This document shows positions 31,890 to 40,694 of a stretch of 64,000 nucleotides of DNA, piece after piece (the first letter of the stretch is position 1; every line of letters begins with the position of its first letter). A program made the position numbers and the translations under genes. Below the pieces are notes generated by a model, which saw only the letters and a list, made by a program, of their open reading frames with translations, made no database searches and had not been told where the DNA came from. The DNA is from DATMRS01 sp035566015. GTDB taxonomy: Bacteria; Pseudomonadota; Alphaproteobacteria; Sphingomonadales; Sphingomonadaceae. The stretch is from NCBI GenBank assembly GCA_035566015.1, contig DATMRS010000020.1:496001-560000 (forward strand), in the 5' to 3' direction.

Positions 31890-32585
31890 TTAACCTTCCG
31901 GGGGTTCGAGCGCGTTGATCGCGGCATGGACGCGCGCCTCGATCTCGCGACGCGGCAGGCCGGGTGGAATCGGATCGCCGAAGCGGAAGGTGACGATGCC
32001 CGCATGCTTCACGAAGCTGCCGCGCGGGCTTAGCCGCCCGCTGTCGAGCGCGACCGGAACGACTGGCAGGCCGAGCGTGGCGTAAAGCCCCGCAAACCCC
32101 GCGCGCAGCGGCGGCCGGTCGCCGGGCGCGACGCGCGTGCCTTCGGGAAAGATCAGGATCGCGCGGCCTTCCTCCATCGGCTGGCGCGCGGCGGCGAGCA
32201 TCGCGCGCAGCGCCGCCGCCGATCCCTTGCGCTCGACCGGAATGACGCCATAGCCGCGCGCGGCACGACCCCAGAGGGGGATGTCCGCCAGTTCGCGTTT
32301 CACGACGGCGGCGGGTTCGTCCAGCATCACCACCAGCTCCAGCGTCTCGTACATCGACTGGTGCTTCGCCGCGACGAGGACCGCGCCGGCGGGGATCGCG
32401 CCTTCCACCCGGCTGCGGATACCGAGCAGGACGCGCGCGCACCAGCGATGGAAGCGAGCCCAGCCGACGGCGTAGCGGCGGATTCCACGCCGGTTCATCA
32501 GCCCCACCGGCAGCGCGCCGAGCACCGCGATCACCGTACCGATATAGAAAATGAGCGCGAACAGGGCCGAACGGAGCACCGCCAT
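31890..32585 (-). CDS. plsC: 1-acyl-sn-glycerol-3-phosphate acyltransferase (PlsC-like)
   Basis: A 231-residue membrane acyltransferase. An N-terminal helix pair (RSALFALIFYIGTVIAVLGALPVGL) is followed by the catalytic HQSMYE (HX4E rather than the commoner HX4D, a variant frequent in alphaproteobacteria) and the FPEGTR motif that binds glycerol phosphate. It makes phosphatidic acid from lyso-PA. The ATG at 32585 lies just two bases beyond the YdcF stop, so the two genes are coupled, downstream of ftsEX. Confidence 0.9.
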   Translation of the reverse strand: MAVLRSALFALIFYIGTVIAVLGALPVGLMNRRGIRRYAVGWARFHRWCARVLLGIRSRVEGAIPAGAVLVAAKHQSMYETLELVVMLDEPAAVVKRELADIPLWGRAARGYGVIPVERKGSAAALRAMLAAARQPMEEGRAILIFPEGTRVAPGDRPPLRAGFAGLYATLGLPVVPVALDSGRLSPRGSFVKHAGIVTFRFGDPIPPGLPRREIEARVHAAINALEPPEG

Positions 32586-32587
32586 GC

Positions 32588-33118
32588 TCAATAACCCAGC
32601 GGCGCGATGACGCGTCGGAACAGATATTTGTTATATTCCTTGAACAGCGAACTGATGTCGGGTGCGCCGCGCACCGCATCGTTGGTGAGCGCGATATCGT
32701 CGGGCAGCAGGCGCGCCAGTTCGAACCGGGCGCGGTGCATGTGCCAGTCCGACGTGACGAGGCGAACCGAACGATAATGGTGCGCCTTCAGCCAACGCAC
32801 CGTCTCCTCGGCGTTGGACCGGGTATCCGCCGCCTCATAGCCCAGGTCGACACAGCAGGCGACCAGCGCGGGCGGCGCATGATAGGCCGCCGCCAGCTCC
32901 ATAGGCCGCACCCGTCGGTCCGCGCCTGAAACGAGCATCCGTTTCGCCTTCTTCGCCTTGAGCAGCGCGAGGCCGCGCTGGACGCGCCCCGGCCCACCCG
33001 TGACGACGACGATCGCGTCGGTGTTCATGCCGTCGGCGGGCGACGGCAGCGACACCGTGAACCATAGAAAACCGAGCAGCCAAAGCAGCAGCGCAGCCGA
33101 GACGAACCGGATCAGCAT
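32588..33118 (-). CDS. YdcF-like DUF218 envelope protein
   Basis: A 176-residue protein with one N-terminal membrane helix (FVSAALLLWLLGFLWFTVSL) and a DUF218 domain: TDAIVVVTGGPGRVQRGLALLKAKKAKRMLVSG, DTRSNAEETVRWLKAH and LVTSDWHMHRARFELARLLP. Relatives include SanA and ElyC, linked to envelope integrity and vancomycin sensitivity or lipid-carrier metabolism. It is in line with ftsEX upstream and plsC downstream, an envelope-themed cluster. Confidence 0.9.
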   Translation of the reverse strand: MLIRFVSAALLLWLLGFLWFTVSLPSPADGMNTDAIVVVTGGPGRVQRGLALLKAKKAKRMLVSGADRRVRPMELAAAYHAPPALVACCVDLGYEAADTRSNAEETVRWLKAHHYRSVRLVTSDWHMHRARFELARLLPDDIALTNDAVRGAPDISSLFKEYNKYLFRRVIAPLGY

Positions 33119-33167
33119 GACGCGCCTTGTAGCAAAGCCGCCCGAAAAGCGCGATCCGCCAGCGCCT

Positions 33168-34049
33168 TCACAATATCCGCCTCAACGCGGCCAGCACCGT
33201 CCAGCGCGCGGCGGCGAGCGCGAGCAGCGTCCCGGCGATCGGCAGGAGCAGCAGCAGCGCCCAGGCCGTCGGCGGCAGTGTCGCGGAAGCCGACAGCTCC
33301 GATCCGAGCGCGGACAGCCGATGGCCGAGCAGAGCAAGCAGCGCCGCCGCTGCCGCGAAGCCGGCGAGGCCCGCGAGCAGCGCGTCGAACGCGATCCGGC
33401 GCTGGAACAGGCGCGCGATCTGAAGATCGGTGGCGCCCAAGAGGTGCATGACGTCGATCGTCGCACGGTGCGTGTCGAGCGCGGCGCGCGCCGCCAGCAT
33501 CACCGTCGCCGTCGTCGCCGCCGCAACGAGCAGGATGAGGGCCATCGCGGTCCATTGCAAAGCCCCGATCAGCCGCGCGAGCGGGGCGAGCGAGCGGCTA
33601 TGGTCGTCGATCCGCACGGCCGGCGCCACCTGGCGCAGCGCGGTGGTGACGGCGGCGACATCATTCCCATCCTCGGCGAGCGTGACGTCGATCATCACGG
33701 GAATCGGCAAGTCTCCGGCGAGCGCGTCGCCGAGCCAGGGTTCGAGCAGCTTCTGCATCTCCGCCGCGTTCACCCGTTTGGCCGATGCAACCTGCGGCAG
33801 GCGCGCGAGGAGCGCGAGGGCGGCGCGCGCCTGTGCCTCGCGCGGGCCGGGATTGGCCTCGACGATCTGTATGGTGAGGCGGCCCGACAGGTTGCTCCCC
33901 AGCGCGCGCGCCGCCTCGGCAAGGCCGAGTCCGGCCGCGCCTGCGAGCACCATCAGGAACATCATGATCGCGATCACCCACGGCATCGGGCCGCGATGGC
34001 GCCTGGGCGGCAGCAGGCGCGGCGACGATCGGCCGAACAGCCGTCTCAC
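33168..34049 (-). CDS. ftsX: Cell-division protein FtsX
   Basis: A 293-residue permease-like protein with an N-terminal cytoplasmic Arg-rich segment, one helix (MPWVIAIMMFLMVLAGAAGL), a periplasmic domain of about 130 residues (including VASAKRVNAAEMQKLLEPWLG), then three more helices. This four-helix layout is FtsX. With FtsE it activates peptidoglycan hydrolases at the septum. The GTG start overlaps the ftsE stop by four bases, which fixes both. MHLLGATDLQIARLFQRR is the typical coupling helix contacting FtsE. Confidence 0.92.
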   Translation of the reverse strand: MRRLFGRSSPRLLPPRRHRGPMPWVIAIMMFLMVLAGAAGLGLAEAARALGSNLSGRLTIQIVEANPGPREAQARAALALLARLPQVASAKRVNAAEMQKLLEPWLGDALAGDLPIPVMIDVTLAEDGNDVAAVTTALRQVAPAVRIDDHSRSLAPLARLIGALQWTAMALILLVAAATTATVMLAARAALDTHRATIDVMHLLGATDLQIARLFQRRIAFDALLAGLAGFAAAAALLALLGHRLSALGSELSASATLPPTAWALLLLLPIAGTLLALAAARWTVLAALRRIL

Positions 34050-34726
34050 GCGCCCGCCTCCGCGTCGGGATCGACCAGTCGGCCGCCTTCGAGCCGCAGT
34101 GTCTCGGCGCGGGCGAGGCTGAGGTCGCGATCGTGCGTCGCGACGACGATGGTGGTGCCCAGCCGGTTCAGCGCGTCGAACAGATAGAGGAGGCGTTGCG
34201 CCATGTCCGGATCGACATTGCCGGTCGGCTCGTCGGCGATCAATATGTCGGGCCGGCCGATCACCGCGCGGGCGATCGCGACGCGCTGCTGCTCGCCGCC
34301 CGAAAGCGTCGCCGGCCGCGCTTCCGCCCGGCTCGTCAGGCCCACCCAGGCCAGCATCTCGTTCACCGGCGTTTCGATCTCGCGCTCGTCCATCCCCGCG
34401 ACGCGCAGCGGCAGCGCGACATTGTCGAACGCCGAAAGATAGGGGATGAGCCGGAAATCCTGAAAGACGACGCCGATCCGCCGGCGGAAACCGGGCATCC
34501 GTTCGCGCGGCAGCGTCACCACATCCTCGCCGAACAGGCGAATCAGCCCCCGGCTGGGCCGCTGCGCCAGATAGAGGAGCCGGAGCAGCGACGTCTTGCC
34601 CGCGCCCGACGCGCCGGTGAGGAGATAGAAGGCACCCTGCGCGAGGGTGAAGCTGATGTCGGACAGCGTCTCGGCGCCCGTGCCGTAGCGCAGGCCGACA
34701 TTTTCGAACTGGACGATCGCGCCCAT
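34046..34726 (-). CDS. ftsE: Cell-division ATP-binding protein FtsE
   Basis: A 226-residue ABC ATPase with Walker A GASGAGKTS near residue 39, Q-loop VFQDFRLIPYLSAFDNVALPL (FtsE-like RLIP), signature LSGGEQQRVAIARA, Walker B ILIADEPTGNVD and switch His (ATHDRD). FtsE forms a transporter-like complex with FtsX that controls septal hydrolases. The ATG at 34726 starts MGAIVQFENVGLRYG. The gene is first in the ftsE-ftsX-ydcF-like-plsC run. Confidence 0.94.
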   Translation of the reverse strand: MGAIVQFENVGLRYGTGAETLSDISFTLAQGAFYLLTGASGAGKTSLLRLLYLAQRPSRGLIRLFGEDVVTLPRERMPGFRRRIGVVFQDFRLIPYLSAFDNVALPLRVAGMDEREIETPVNEMLAWVGLTSRAEARPATLSGGEQQRVAIARAVIGRPDILIADEPTGNVDPDMAQRLLYLFDALNRLGTTIVVATHDRDLSLARAETLRLEGGRLVDPDAEAGA

Positions 34727-34899
34727 CGCTTGGCCCCGCACCCCCGTTGCGAGGCTGTGCCCCGCCGCCTTCCCATGGCATGCGGCGGCGGGCGACGTAA
34801 AGACATGTGTCCTTTGGCGAACGCATCGCTTGCCAGCGCCGCCAAGGGCGTGTTTAGTCAGGCGCCGATAACCATAAAGCACGTGATGCGCGCGACACG

Positions 34900-35664
34900 A
34901 TGATCCTTTCCTGCCCTTCCTGCCAGACACGTTACCTCGTTCCCGACAGCTCGATCGGGCCGGTGGGTCGTCAGGTGCGCTGCGCCGCCTGCAAGCATAG
35001 CTGGTTTCAGGAGGCGGCGGGCCCCGATTCCCTGCCGGCTGCCGATCCGTTGCCGGTCGTGGAGGCGCCCGCCCCCGCCGAAGCGACCGCCGCGCCTGAT
35101 CCGTCGATCGCGCCGATTCCCGCCAGCGTCGGGCCGCAGCGCGTCTATGGCGAAGAGGATGTTCCGCCCGCCCCGGCGGCGGACCGGGCCTTCGATCCCT
35201 TCGTCCATGCCGCGCCCTTCCGCCCGCGCCGCAATCCGGCGCGGTTGTGGACGCTGCTGGCGGCGATCGCGGCGGTGGTGATGCTCGCCGCCGTCGCCGC
35301 ATTGGCCTATTTCGGGCCGCCCGATGTCGCCCGGCGGCTGGGTTTCAGCGCGCCGGCGAGCGGCATTCCGCTGATTATCGAAGCGACGCGTCCGCCCGAA
35401 CGGCGCACCATCCCGAGCGGGAACGAGCTGTTCTCGGTGGCGGGCAAGATCAGCAACCCCACCGATCAGACGCAGCCCGTCCCAGATATCCAGGCCAATC
35501 TGCTCGATGCGCAGGATCGGATCGTCTATGCGTGGACGATCGCGCGGCCGGTGGCGACGCTGCCGCCCGGCGGTTCGGTGGCGTTCAACGGTGCGACGCT
35601 CGATGTGCCCAAGAACGCCCGCAATCTGGACCTCAGCCTCGATTCGGCGAAAGCCGCGCGCTGA
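34900..35664 (+). CDS. MJ0042 zinc-ribbon membrane protein
   Basis: A 254-residue protein with an N-terminal zinc ribbon MILSCPSCQTRYLVPDSSIGPVGRQVRCAACKHSW (two CxxC pairs), an acidic Pro/Ala-rich linker, one membrane helix (LWTLLAAIAAVVMLAAVAALAYF, about residues 115-137), and a C-terminal domain resembling DUF3426 (NELFSVAGKISNPTDQTQPVPDIQANLLDAQDRIVY). Function unknown; such genes frequently neighbour ftsE in alphaproteobacteria. It is divergent from ftsE by about 170 bp and overlaps the 3' end of the MATE gene by 32 bases. Confidence 0.88.
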   Translation: MILSCPSCQTRYLVPDSSIGPVGRQVRCAACKHSWFQEAAGPDSLPAADPLPVVEAPAPAEATAAPDPSIAPIPASVGPQRVYGEEDVPPAPAADRAFDPFVHAAPFRPRRNPARLWTLLAAIAAVVMLAAVAALAYFGPPDVARRLGFSAPASGIPLIIEATRPPERRTIPSGNELFSVAGKISNPTDQTQPVPDIQANLLDAQDRIVYAWTIARPVATLPPGGSVAFNGATLDVPKNARNLDLSLDSAKAAR

Positions 35665-36997
35665 CCAGCCATAGCCGCCCACCCTGCAACAGGGCGGCGG
35701 CGATCATCCCCGCCACGATCGCGTGGATCAGCGCCTCGGCCCCCTCGCCGCTGCGGACGAGATACCAGCCAAGCCCGCTGGTGATGAGGAAGAAGGCGAT
35801 GATCCCGTTGATCCCCGCCCAGATCTGATCGCCCAGCGAGCGCAGCGCATAGACCAGCACCGCCTGTACCCCGTCGAAGAACATGAAGGGGGCCAGCATC
35901 AGCAGCAAGGTCGTGGCGAGCGTCACCACCGCCGGATCGGTGGAGAAGCCCGCGACGAGATGCGCGCCGGCCAGCCAGAAGATCAGGCCCACACCGCCCA
36001 TCGACAGGACGGCGAGCCCCGCCGCGATCAGGCTGCGCGGCATCGCCAGCTCGGGCACGCCCGCGCCCACGGCGTTGCCCGCGCGCACGCCCGCCGCCGA
36101 TGCGAAGCCCAGCGCCATCGAGAAGGCGAAATTATGAAGCGAGAAGACCGTCTGGAACGCGGCGGCGGCGACATCGCCCAACTGCGTCGACAACACGATC
36201 AGCCAGGAAAAGCCTGCCAACTCCAGCCCCGATCCGATTGCCGGCACCGTGCCAAAGCGGATATGCAGGCCAAGATGGGCGAAGGCGCGCTTCCAGGCGT
36301 CGCGCGAGAGGTCTTTCACGCCGCGCGCGCCGGCATCGGGCAATGTCCAGGCGGCGAAGAGCATGCCCGCCGCGCCCAAACCGGAAACGACGGCGGTGGC
36401 GAGCACCGCGCCCACCGCGCCCTTCGCCGGCAGGCCGAGATGGCCGCCCACCCACGCCCAGGCGAGCAACGCGTTCAGCGGCAGTGTGGCGAGGTTGACC
36501 ACCATCACCCGGCGCGGCCGGCTGACGCCTTCGAGGAAGTAGCTGGCGGCGACCTGGACGAACTGGAAGGGATAAGCGAGCGCCATTGCGCGCACCACCG
36601 CCCCACCCTCTTCTGCGAGCGCGGCCGGCACGCCGATCATGCGGAGCAGGCTTTCCGCCCAGACGAGGAGGACGATCAGACATGGCAGGCTGAGCAGCAG
36701 GCCATAGAGGAGGCCCTGGCGCAGATATTCGCCGGTCGCGCCGCGATCGCCCGCCCCGTCGGCGCGCGAGGTGAAGACGAGCACGCCCGACAGCGCGGCC
36801 AGCCCCATGACGATGGTGATGTAGGTCAGCGTCCGCCCCGCGGCGAGTGCGCCCAGCTCGCCCGTCCCCGCCTGACCCACGACGGCGACGTCGATCAGGT
36901 GCATCAGCGTCCAGTTGAGGCTGGTGAGCATCACCGGCCACGCCAGCTTCAGGATCAGGCGCGCCTCGGGCAGCAAAGGGGTGCGTTGGGCGCGCAT
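35633..36997 (-). CDS. MATE family multidrug/cation exporter
   Basis: A 454-residue, twelve-helix protein of the MATE/NorM type. It has LAWPVMLTSLNWTLMHLIDVAVVGQAGTGELGALAAGRT at the start, FLEGVSRPRRVMVVNL in the middle and a similar second half. It exports cationic drugs or metabolites by Na+ or H+ antiport; substrate unknown. The ATG at 36997 gives MRAQRTPLLPEARLIL. It is divergent from tRNA-Leu and its end overlaps the zinc-ribbon gene. Confidence 0.9.
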   Translation of the reverse strand: MRAQRTPLLPEARLILKLAWPVMLTSLNWTLMHLIDVAVVGQAGTGELGALAAGRTLTYITIVMGLAALSGVLVFTSRADGAGDRGATGEYLRQGLLYGLLLSLPCLIVLLVWAESLLRMIGVPAALAEEGGAVVRAMALAYPFQFVQVAASYFLEGVSRPRRVMVVNLATLPLNALLAWAWVGGHLGLPAKGAVGAVLATAVVSGLGAAGMLFAAWTLPDAGARGVKDLSRDAWKRAFAHLGLHIRFGTVPAIGSGLELAGFSWLIVLSTQLGDVAAAAFQTVFSLHNFAFSMALGFASAAGVRAGNAVGAGVPELAMPRSLIAAGLAVLSMGGVGLIFWLAGAHLVAGFSTDPAVVTLATTLLLMLAPFMFFDGVQAVLVYALRSLGDQIWAGINGIIAFFLITSGLGWYLVRSGEGAEALIHAIVAGMIAAALLQGGRLWLVSARLSPNRG

Positions 36998-37120
36998 GAC
37001 AGCGGGCCATAGAGGCTTTTCACGCCAAACGGAACGGGGCCCATTGCGTGACATGAAACGCTTTGCTAGAGGCTCGCGCCTGCCAGCGCCCCGGCGGTTT
37101 TTCGGGGCCCTTCTCGATGT

Positions 37121-37207
37121 GCGGTCGTGGCGGAACTGGTAGACGCGCAACGTTGAGGTCGTTGTGGGCGAAAGCCCGTGGAAGTTCGAGTCTTCTCGAC
37201 CGCACCA
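37121..37207 (+). tRNA. tRNA-Leu (anticodon GAG)
   Basis: An 87-base tRNA with acceptor stem GCGGTCG/CGACCGC, discriminator A and encoded CCA. The anticodon stem is CAACG/CGTTG around TTGAGGT, giving anticodon GAG (Leu, CUC/CUU). The long class II variable arm (GGGC-GAAA-GCCC) is present and the T loop is TTCGAGT. The T stem closes with a G-T pair. Confidence 0.95.
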
Positions 37208-37247
37208 CCCGGCCAAGGCCGGGTCATCGAAATGCCAGTAAGCGGAG

Positions 37248-37274
37248 GCCGGGGAATTTCCCCGGCTTTCCTTT
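37248..37274 (+). terminator. Intrinsic terminator after tRNA-Leu
   Basis: GCCGGGGAA and TTCCCCGGC form a 9-bp dyad (37248-37266) followed by TTTCCTTT, 40 bases after the tRNA and before the kinase gene. Confidence 0.7.
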
Positions 37275-37343
37275 CCTGCGCCGGTTGCGCCGCGCGACCG
37301 TCAAAGCTACGCGCGACGCAAACCGGCCCGACAGGAGACAGGC

Positions 37344-38339
37344 GTGCCCCAACCCGAACTCGACATCATCGCCATCGGCAATGCGCTGGTCGACGTGATC
37401 GCGCAGGCGGACGACGCCTTTCTGGCCGCTGAAGGGCTCGCCAAGGGATCGATGCGGCTCGTCGATGCCGATGAGGCGGCGGCGCTCTACGGGCGGATGG
37501 GGCCGGGCACCGAAGCCAGCGGCGGTTCGGCGGCGAACACCGTGGCGGGCGCGGCGGCGCTCGGCGCGCGCTGCGGCTTCATCGGCCAGGTTTCGGCCGA
37601 TACGCTGGGCGAGGTGTTCGCGCATGACATGCGCTCGCTCGGCGTCCGCTTCATGACGCCGGCCCTGACCGGCAGTCCGCCCACCGGCCGCTGTCTCGTG
37701 CTTGTCACGCCCGATGCGCAGCGCACGATGAACACCGCGCTCGGCGCGTCGCAGCACCTGCCCGCCGCCGCGATCGACCGCGATCTGATCGCCTCGGCGG
37801 CGATCCTCTATCTCGAAGGCTATCTGTGGGATCCCGAGGAGCCGCGTAGCGCGATGCGCGCCGCGATCGATTGCGCGCGCGCGGCGGGACGGAAGGTGGC
37901 GTTCACGCTGTCCGATGCCTTTTGCATCGATCGCCACCGCGCCGATTTCCAGGCGCTTATCGCCGGCGGCAAGATCGATATTCTCTTCGCCAATGAGGCC
38001 GAAATCCTGTCGCTGAACGAAAGTGACGATTTCGAGGCGGCGGTGGCGACGACGGCGGCGCGCGTGCCGCTACTCGTGGTGACGCGATCGGAAAAGGGTG
38101 CGATCGCGGTGGAGGGCGGCCGGCGGGCGGCGGTGCCGGCCGAACCGGTGGATCGGATCGTCGACACGACGGGGGCGGGCGACCTGTTCGCCGCCGGTTT
38201 CCTCACCGGCCAGGCGCAGGGCCGGTCGATCGAGCAATCGCTGACGATGGGCGCGGTCGCGGCCGCGGAAGTCATCTCCCATTATGGCGCGCGGCCCGAA
38301 GCGGACCTCAAGGCGCTGGTTGCGAAAAGGCTGGGCTAA
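37344..38339 (+). CDS. PfkB family carbohydrate/adenosine kinase
   Basis: A 331-residue ribokinase-fold protein. Sugar-binding motifs are IAIGNALVDVIAQ, EASGGSAANTVAGAAALGARCGFIGQV (PfkB signature 1) and IVDTTGAGDLFAAGFLTG (signature 2, with the catalytic Asp). Length and N terminus match the alphaproteobacterial group annotated as adenosine kinase, which makes AMP from adenosine. The GTG start is preceded by ACAGGAGAC. A terminator and repeat copy 4 follow. Confidence 0.9.
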   Translation: MPQPELDIIAIGNALVDVIAQADDAFLAAEGLAKGSMRLVDADEAAALYGRMGPGTEASGGSAANTVAGAAALGARCGFIGQVSADTLGEVFAHDMRSLGVRFMTPALTGSPPTGRCLVLVTPDAQRTMNTALGASQHLPAAAIDRDLIASAAILYLEGYLWDPEEPRSAMRAAIDCARAAGRKVAFTLSDAFCIDRHRADFQALIAGGKIDILFANEAEILSLNESDDFEAAVATTAARVPLLVVTRSEKGAIAVEGGRRAAVPAEPVDRIVDTTGAGDLFAAGFLTGQAQGRSIEQSLTMGAVAAAEVISHYGARPEADLKALVAKRLG

Positions 38340-38343
38340 AAAA

Positions 38344-38368
38344 GGCGCCGAAAGTGGCGCCTTCTTCC
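38344..38368 (+). terminator. Intrinsic terminator after the kinase gene
   Basis: GGCGCC, a six-base loop, GGCGCC, then TTCTTCC, directly after the stop codon. Confidence 0.6.
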
Positions 38369-38388
38369 GCTCCGATACCCAATTCCTC

Positions 38389-38479
38389 CGTCATTCCCGT
38401 GTCGGGAATCCATAAGCACTGTCCGCGCAGAAAGGCCGAAACGCCGCGCATATGGCTTCCCGCCCGCGCGGGAATGGCG
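38389..38479. repeat. Dispersed palindromic repeat, copy 4
   Basis: Begins CGTCATTCCCGTG and ends CGCGCGGGAATGGCG; the first arm has a small deletion. It sits between the convergent ends of the kinase and permease genes. Confidence 0.8.
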
Positions 38480-38509
38480 AAAGGTTTTGATGTTCGGCGA
38501 GCGTCTCTC

Positions 38510-40081
38510 TCAGGCCTGTCGTTCGCCGGGCGTCGGTGCGCCGGGGAGCGGCGGGACCGGCAAGGGCGGTGTGTCCGCATCGTCCTCGGGTAGTTCGACG
38601 ATGCCGCGCCCGACATGGCTGCGGCGGCGGCTGTAGCCGAAATAGACGAGCAGGCCGATCGCGCCCCACGCCGGCAGGACGAGAATCGCGATCAGCGGCA
38701 ACTTCAGATAGAGGATGATGCAGCCGATGATCGCGACGGGCGCGACGAGCCACACCGCAGGCGTGCGGAACGGGCGGTGACGATCGGGATCGACCCGGCG
38801 CAGCACGAGCACCGACAGTGCGACCATCGCGAAGGCGAAGAGCGTGCCCGAATTCGAATAATCGGCCAGCGTCCCCACCGGAAGGAAGGCTGCCATGAAC
38901 GCCACTACCGTGCCCGTGAACACCGTCACGACATGTGGTGTCCGCCATTTGGGGTGAACGCTTGCCAGCTTGGCCGGCAGCAGGCCATCGCGCGCCATCA
39001 CGAAGAAGACGCGCGTCTGGCCGAACATCATCATCAGCACCACCGAAGGCAGCGCGAGGAAGGCGACGAGGCCGAGAAGATTGCCGAGATGGACATAGCC
39101 GATCGAGCGCAGGACATGCGCCAGCGCCTCCTTCGAGCAGGCGAGCGGCTGGAGCGCGCCGCCCGCGACGATGTCGGCGCAGCGGCGCGCCAGCTCGGGC
39201 GTGCCAGGGGCCAGCGGCACGCCGGCAAGATCGGTGACGGGCTGCGCGCCGATCGTGCCGATCGCGCCCGCCGAGACGAGGAGATAGAAGAGCGTGCAGA
39301 AGCTGAGGCTGCCGATCAGCCCGATCGGTACGTTGCGCTGCGGGTTGCGGGTTTCCTCCGCCGCCGTCGAAACCGCATCGAACCCCACATAGGCGAAGAA
39401 GATCGAGGAGGCCGCGCCGACGACGCCGAACGTTCCCCAGCCATTGGGCGTGAACGGATGGAATTGCGATTCCTTGAGGAGCGGCAAAGTCAGTGCGATG
39501 AACACGGTCAACGCCGCGACCTTCAGCGTGACGAGCACGGCGTTGACGCGCGCGCTTTCGGTCGTCCCGATCATCAAGAGCCAGGTGACGAGCAATGCGA
39601 TCACCAGCGCCGGCACGTTGACGAGCCCGCCCTGGCTGGGGCCGACCGCGAAGGCCTGGGGTATATCTATCCCCAGCGAATGATCGAGCAGGCCGACGAA
39701 ATAGCCCGACCAGCCGACGGCCACCGCGCTCGCGCCCACCGCATATTCGAGGATCAGCGCCCAGCCGACCATCCAGGCGAGCATCTCGCCCATCACCGCA
39801 TAGGTGTAGGTGTAGGCCGATCCCGCCACCGGGACCATCGACGACAGTTCGGAATAGCAGAGCGCGGCCACCGCGCAGACGAAGCCGGCGATGACGAAGC
39901 TCAGCATCATGCCCGGCCCCGCTTTCTGCGCGGCCTCGGACGTGAGGACGAAGATGCCCGTGCCGATCACCGCGCCGACCCCCAGCATGACGAGCTGGAA
40001 CGGGCCGAGCGAGCGGCTGAGCGCCTTTTTTTCCGCCGTGGCGAGAATGGCGTCGAGTGGCTTGACGCGCCCGAATAGCAT
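38510..40081 (-). CDS. APC family amino-acid permease
   Basis: A 523-residue permease with about twelve helices. It starts MLFGRVKPLDAILATAEKKALSRSLGPFQLVMLGVGAVIGTGIFVLT, the GVGAVIGTGIF substrate-binding loop of the cationic amino-acid transporter group. SIFFAYVGFDAVSTAAEETRNPQRNVPIG is a second signature. It imports amino acids across the inner membrane; which one is unknown. I chose ATG 40081 because the extra 18 upstream codons (Arg-rich) are unlike relatives. It lies between repeat copies 4 and 5. Confidence 0.92.
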   Translation of the reverse strand: MLFGRVKPLDAILATAEKKALSRSLGPFQLVMLGVGAVIGTGIFVLTSEAAQKAGPGMMLSFVIAGFVCAVAALCYSELSSMVPVAGSAYTYTYAVMGEMLAWMVGWALILEYAVGASAVAVGWSGYFVGLLDHSLGIDIPQAFAVGPSQGGLVNVPALVIALLVTWLLMIGTTESARVNAVLVTLKVAALTVFIALTLPLLKESQFHPFTPNGWGTFGVVGAASSIFFAYVGFDAVSTAAEETRNPQRNVPIGLIGSLSFCTLFYLLVSAGAIGTIGAQPVTDLAGVPLAPGTPELARRCADIVAGGALQPLACSKEALAHVLRSIGYVHLGNLLGLVAFLALPSVVLMMMFGQTRVFFVMARDGLLPAKLASVHPKWRTPHVVTVFTGTVVAFMAAFLPVGTLADYSNSGTLFAFAMVALSVLVLRRVDPDRHRPFRTPAVWLVAPVAIIGCIILYLKLPLIAILVLPAWGAIGLLVYFGYSRRRSHVGRGIVELPEDDADTPPLPVPPLPGAPTPGERQA

Positions 40082-40190
40082 GAACCCGAAATCCCCCCTG
40101 CGCCTGCTCCACGGTCGACCTTCGCCGCATTTCACGGAATCCTAAAGCCTAATCGCCGCCGCGCAACCGATTACGGGTGAACTCCCTCCC

Positions 40191-40283
40191 CGTCATTCCG
40201 GCGAACGCCGGAATCCACGGACGCGGCTCGCTTCGTTATGGAGCGAGCCGAGTCCATAGGCCCCGACTTTCGTCGGGGTGACG
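40191..40283. repeat. Dispersed palindromic repeat, copy 5
   Basis: Begins CGTCATTCCGGCG and ends CGTCGGGGTGACG; the interior has a CGGCTCGCTTCG/GGAGCGAGCCG stem similar to copy 1. It ends 13 bases before the 3' end of the HIT gene. It accounts for most of the 215-bp gap behind the permease gene. Confidence 0.85.
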
Positions 40284-40296
40284 GAAGTGTGCAGGA

Positions 40297-40680
40297 TCAG
40301 CCCGCCGGCGCCAGCATCGGCCCCAGCGGCCGGCCGCCGAAGATATGGACGTGGAGGTGCGCCACCTCCTGATGGCCGTGGCCGCCGACATTGGCGAGAA
40401 GGCGATAGCCCGGCTCGACCAGCCCGGCCTCGCGCGCGATTTGCCCCACCGTGCGAATGAAGCCCGCGATCTCCGCGTCCGAAGCGCGCGTGGAAAAATC
40501 GTCCCACGAGACATAGGCGCCTTTGGGGATCACCAATATGTGCACCGGTGCCTGCGGATTGATGTCGTGGAAAGCGAGGACATGATCGTCCTCATAGACC
40601 TTCTTCGCCGGAAGCTCGCCGCGCAGGATCCGCGCGAAGACGTTGCTGTCGTCATAAGGGGCGGTCGCGTCGATCGGCAT
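40297..40680 (-). CDS. HIT family nucleotide-binding protein
   Basis: A 127-residue HINT-type protein with the histidine triad HQEVAHLHVHIFGG (His108, 110, 112) and FHDINPQAPVHILVIPK. HINT proteins hydrolyse nucleoside phosphoramidates. It lies 14 bases downstream of hisE in the same direction, a pairing common in alphaproteobacteria, where both usually follow hisF; here they are about 20 kb away from the his genes. Confidence 0.95.
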   Translation of the reverse strand: MPIDATAPYDDSNVFARILRGELPAKKVYEDDHVLAFHDINPQAPVHILVIPKGAYVSWDDFSTRASDAEIAGFIRTVGQIAREAGLVEPGYRLLANVGGHGHQEVAHLHVHIFGGRPLGPMLAPAG

Positions 40681-40694
40681 GGCTTCCTCTTCCT

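Noticed and set aside
37121..37207. tRNA-Leu as an integration site of a mobile island
   Set aside because: No integrase, no repeated 3' tRNA fragment and only housekeeping genes downstream.
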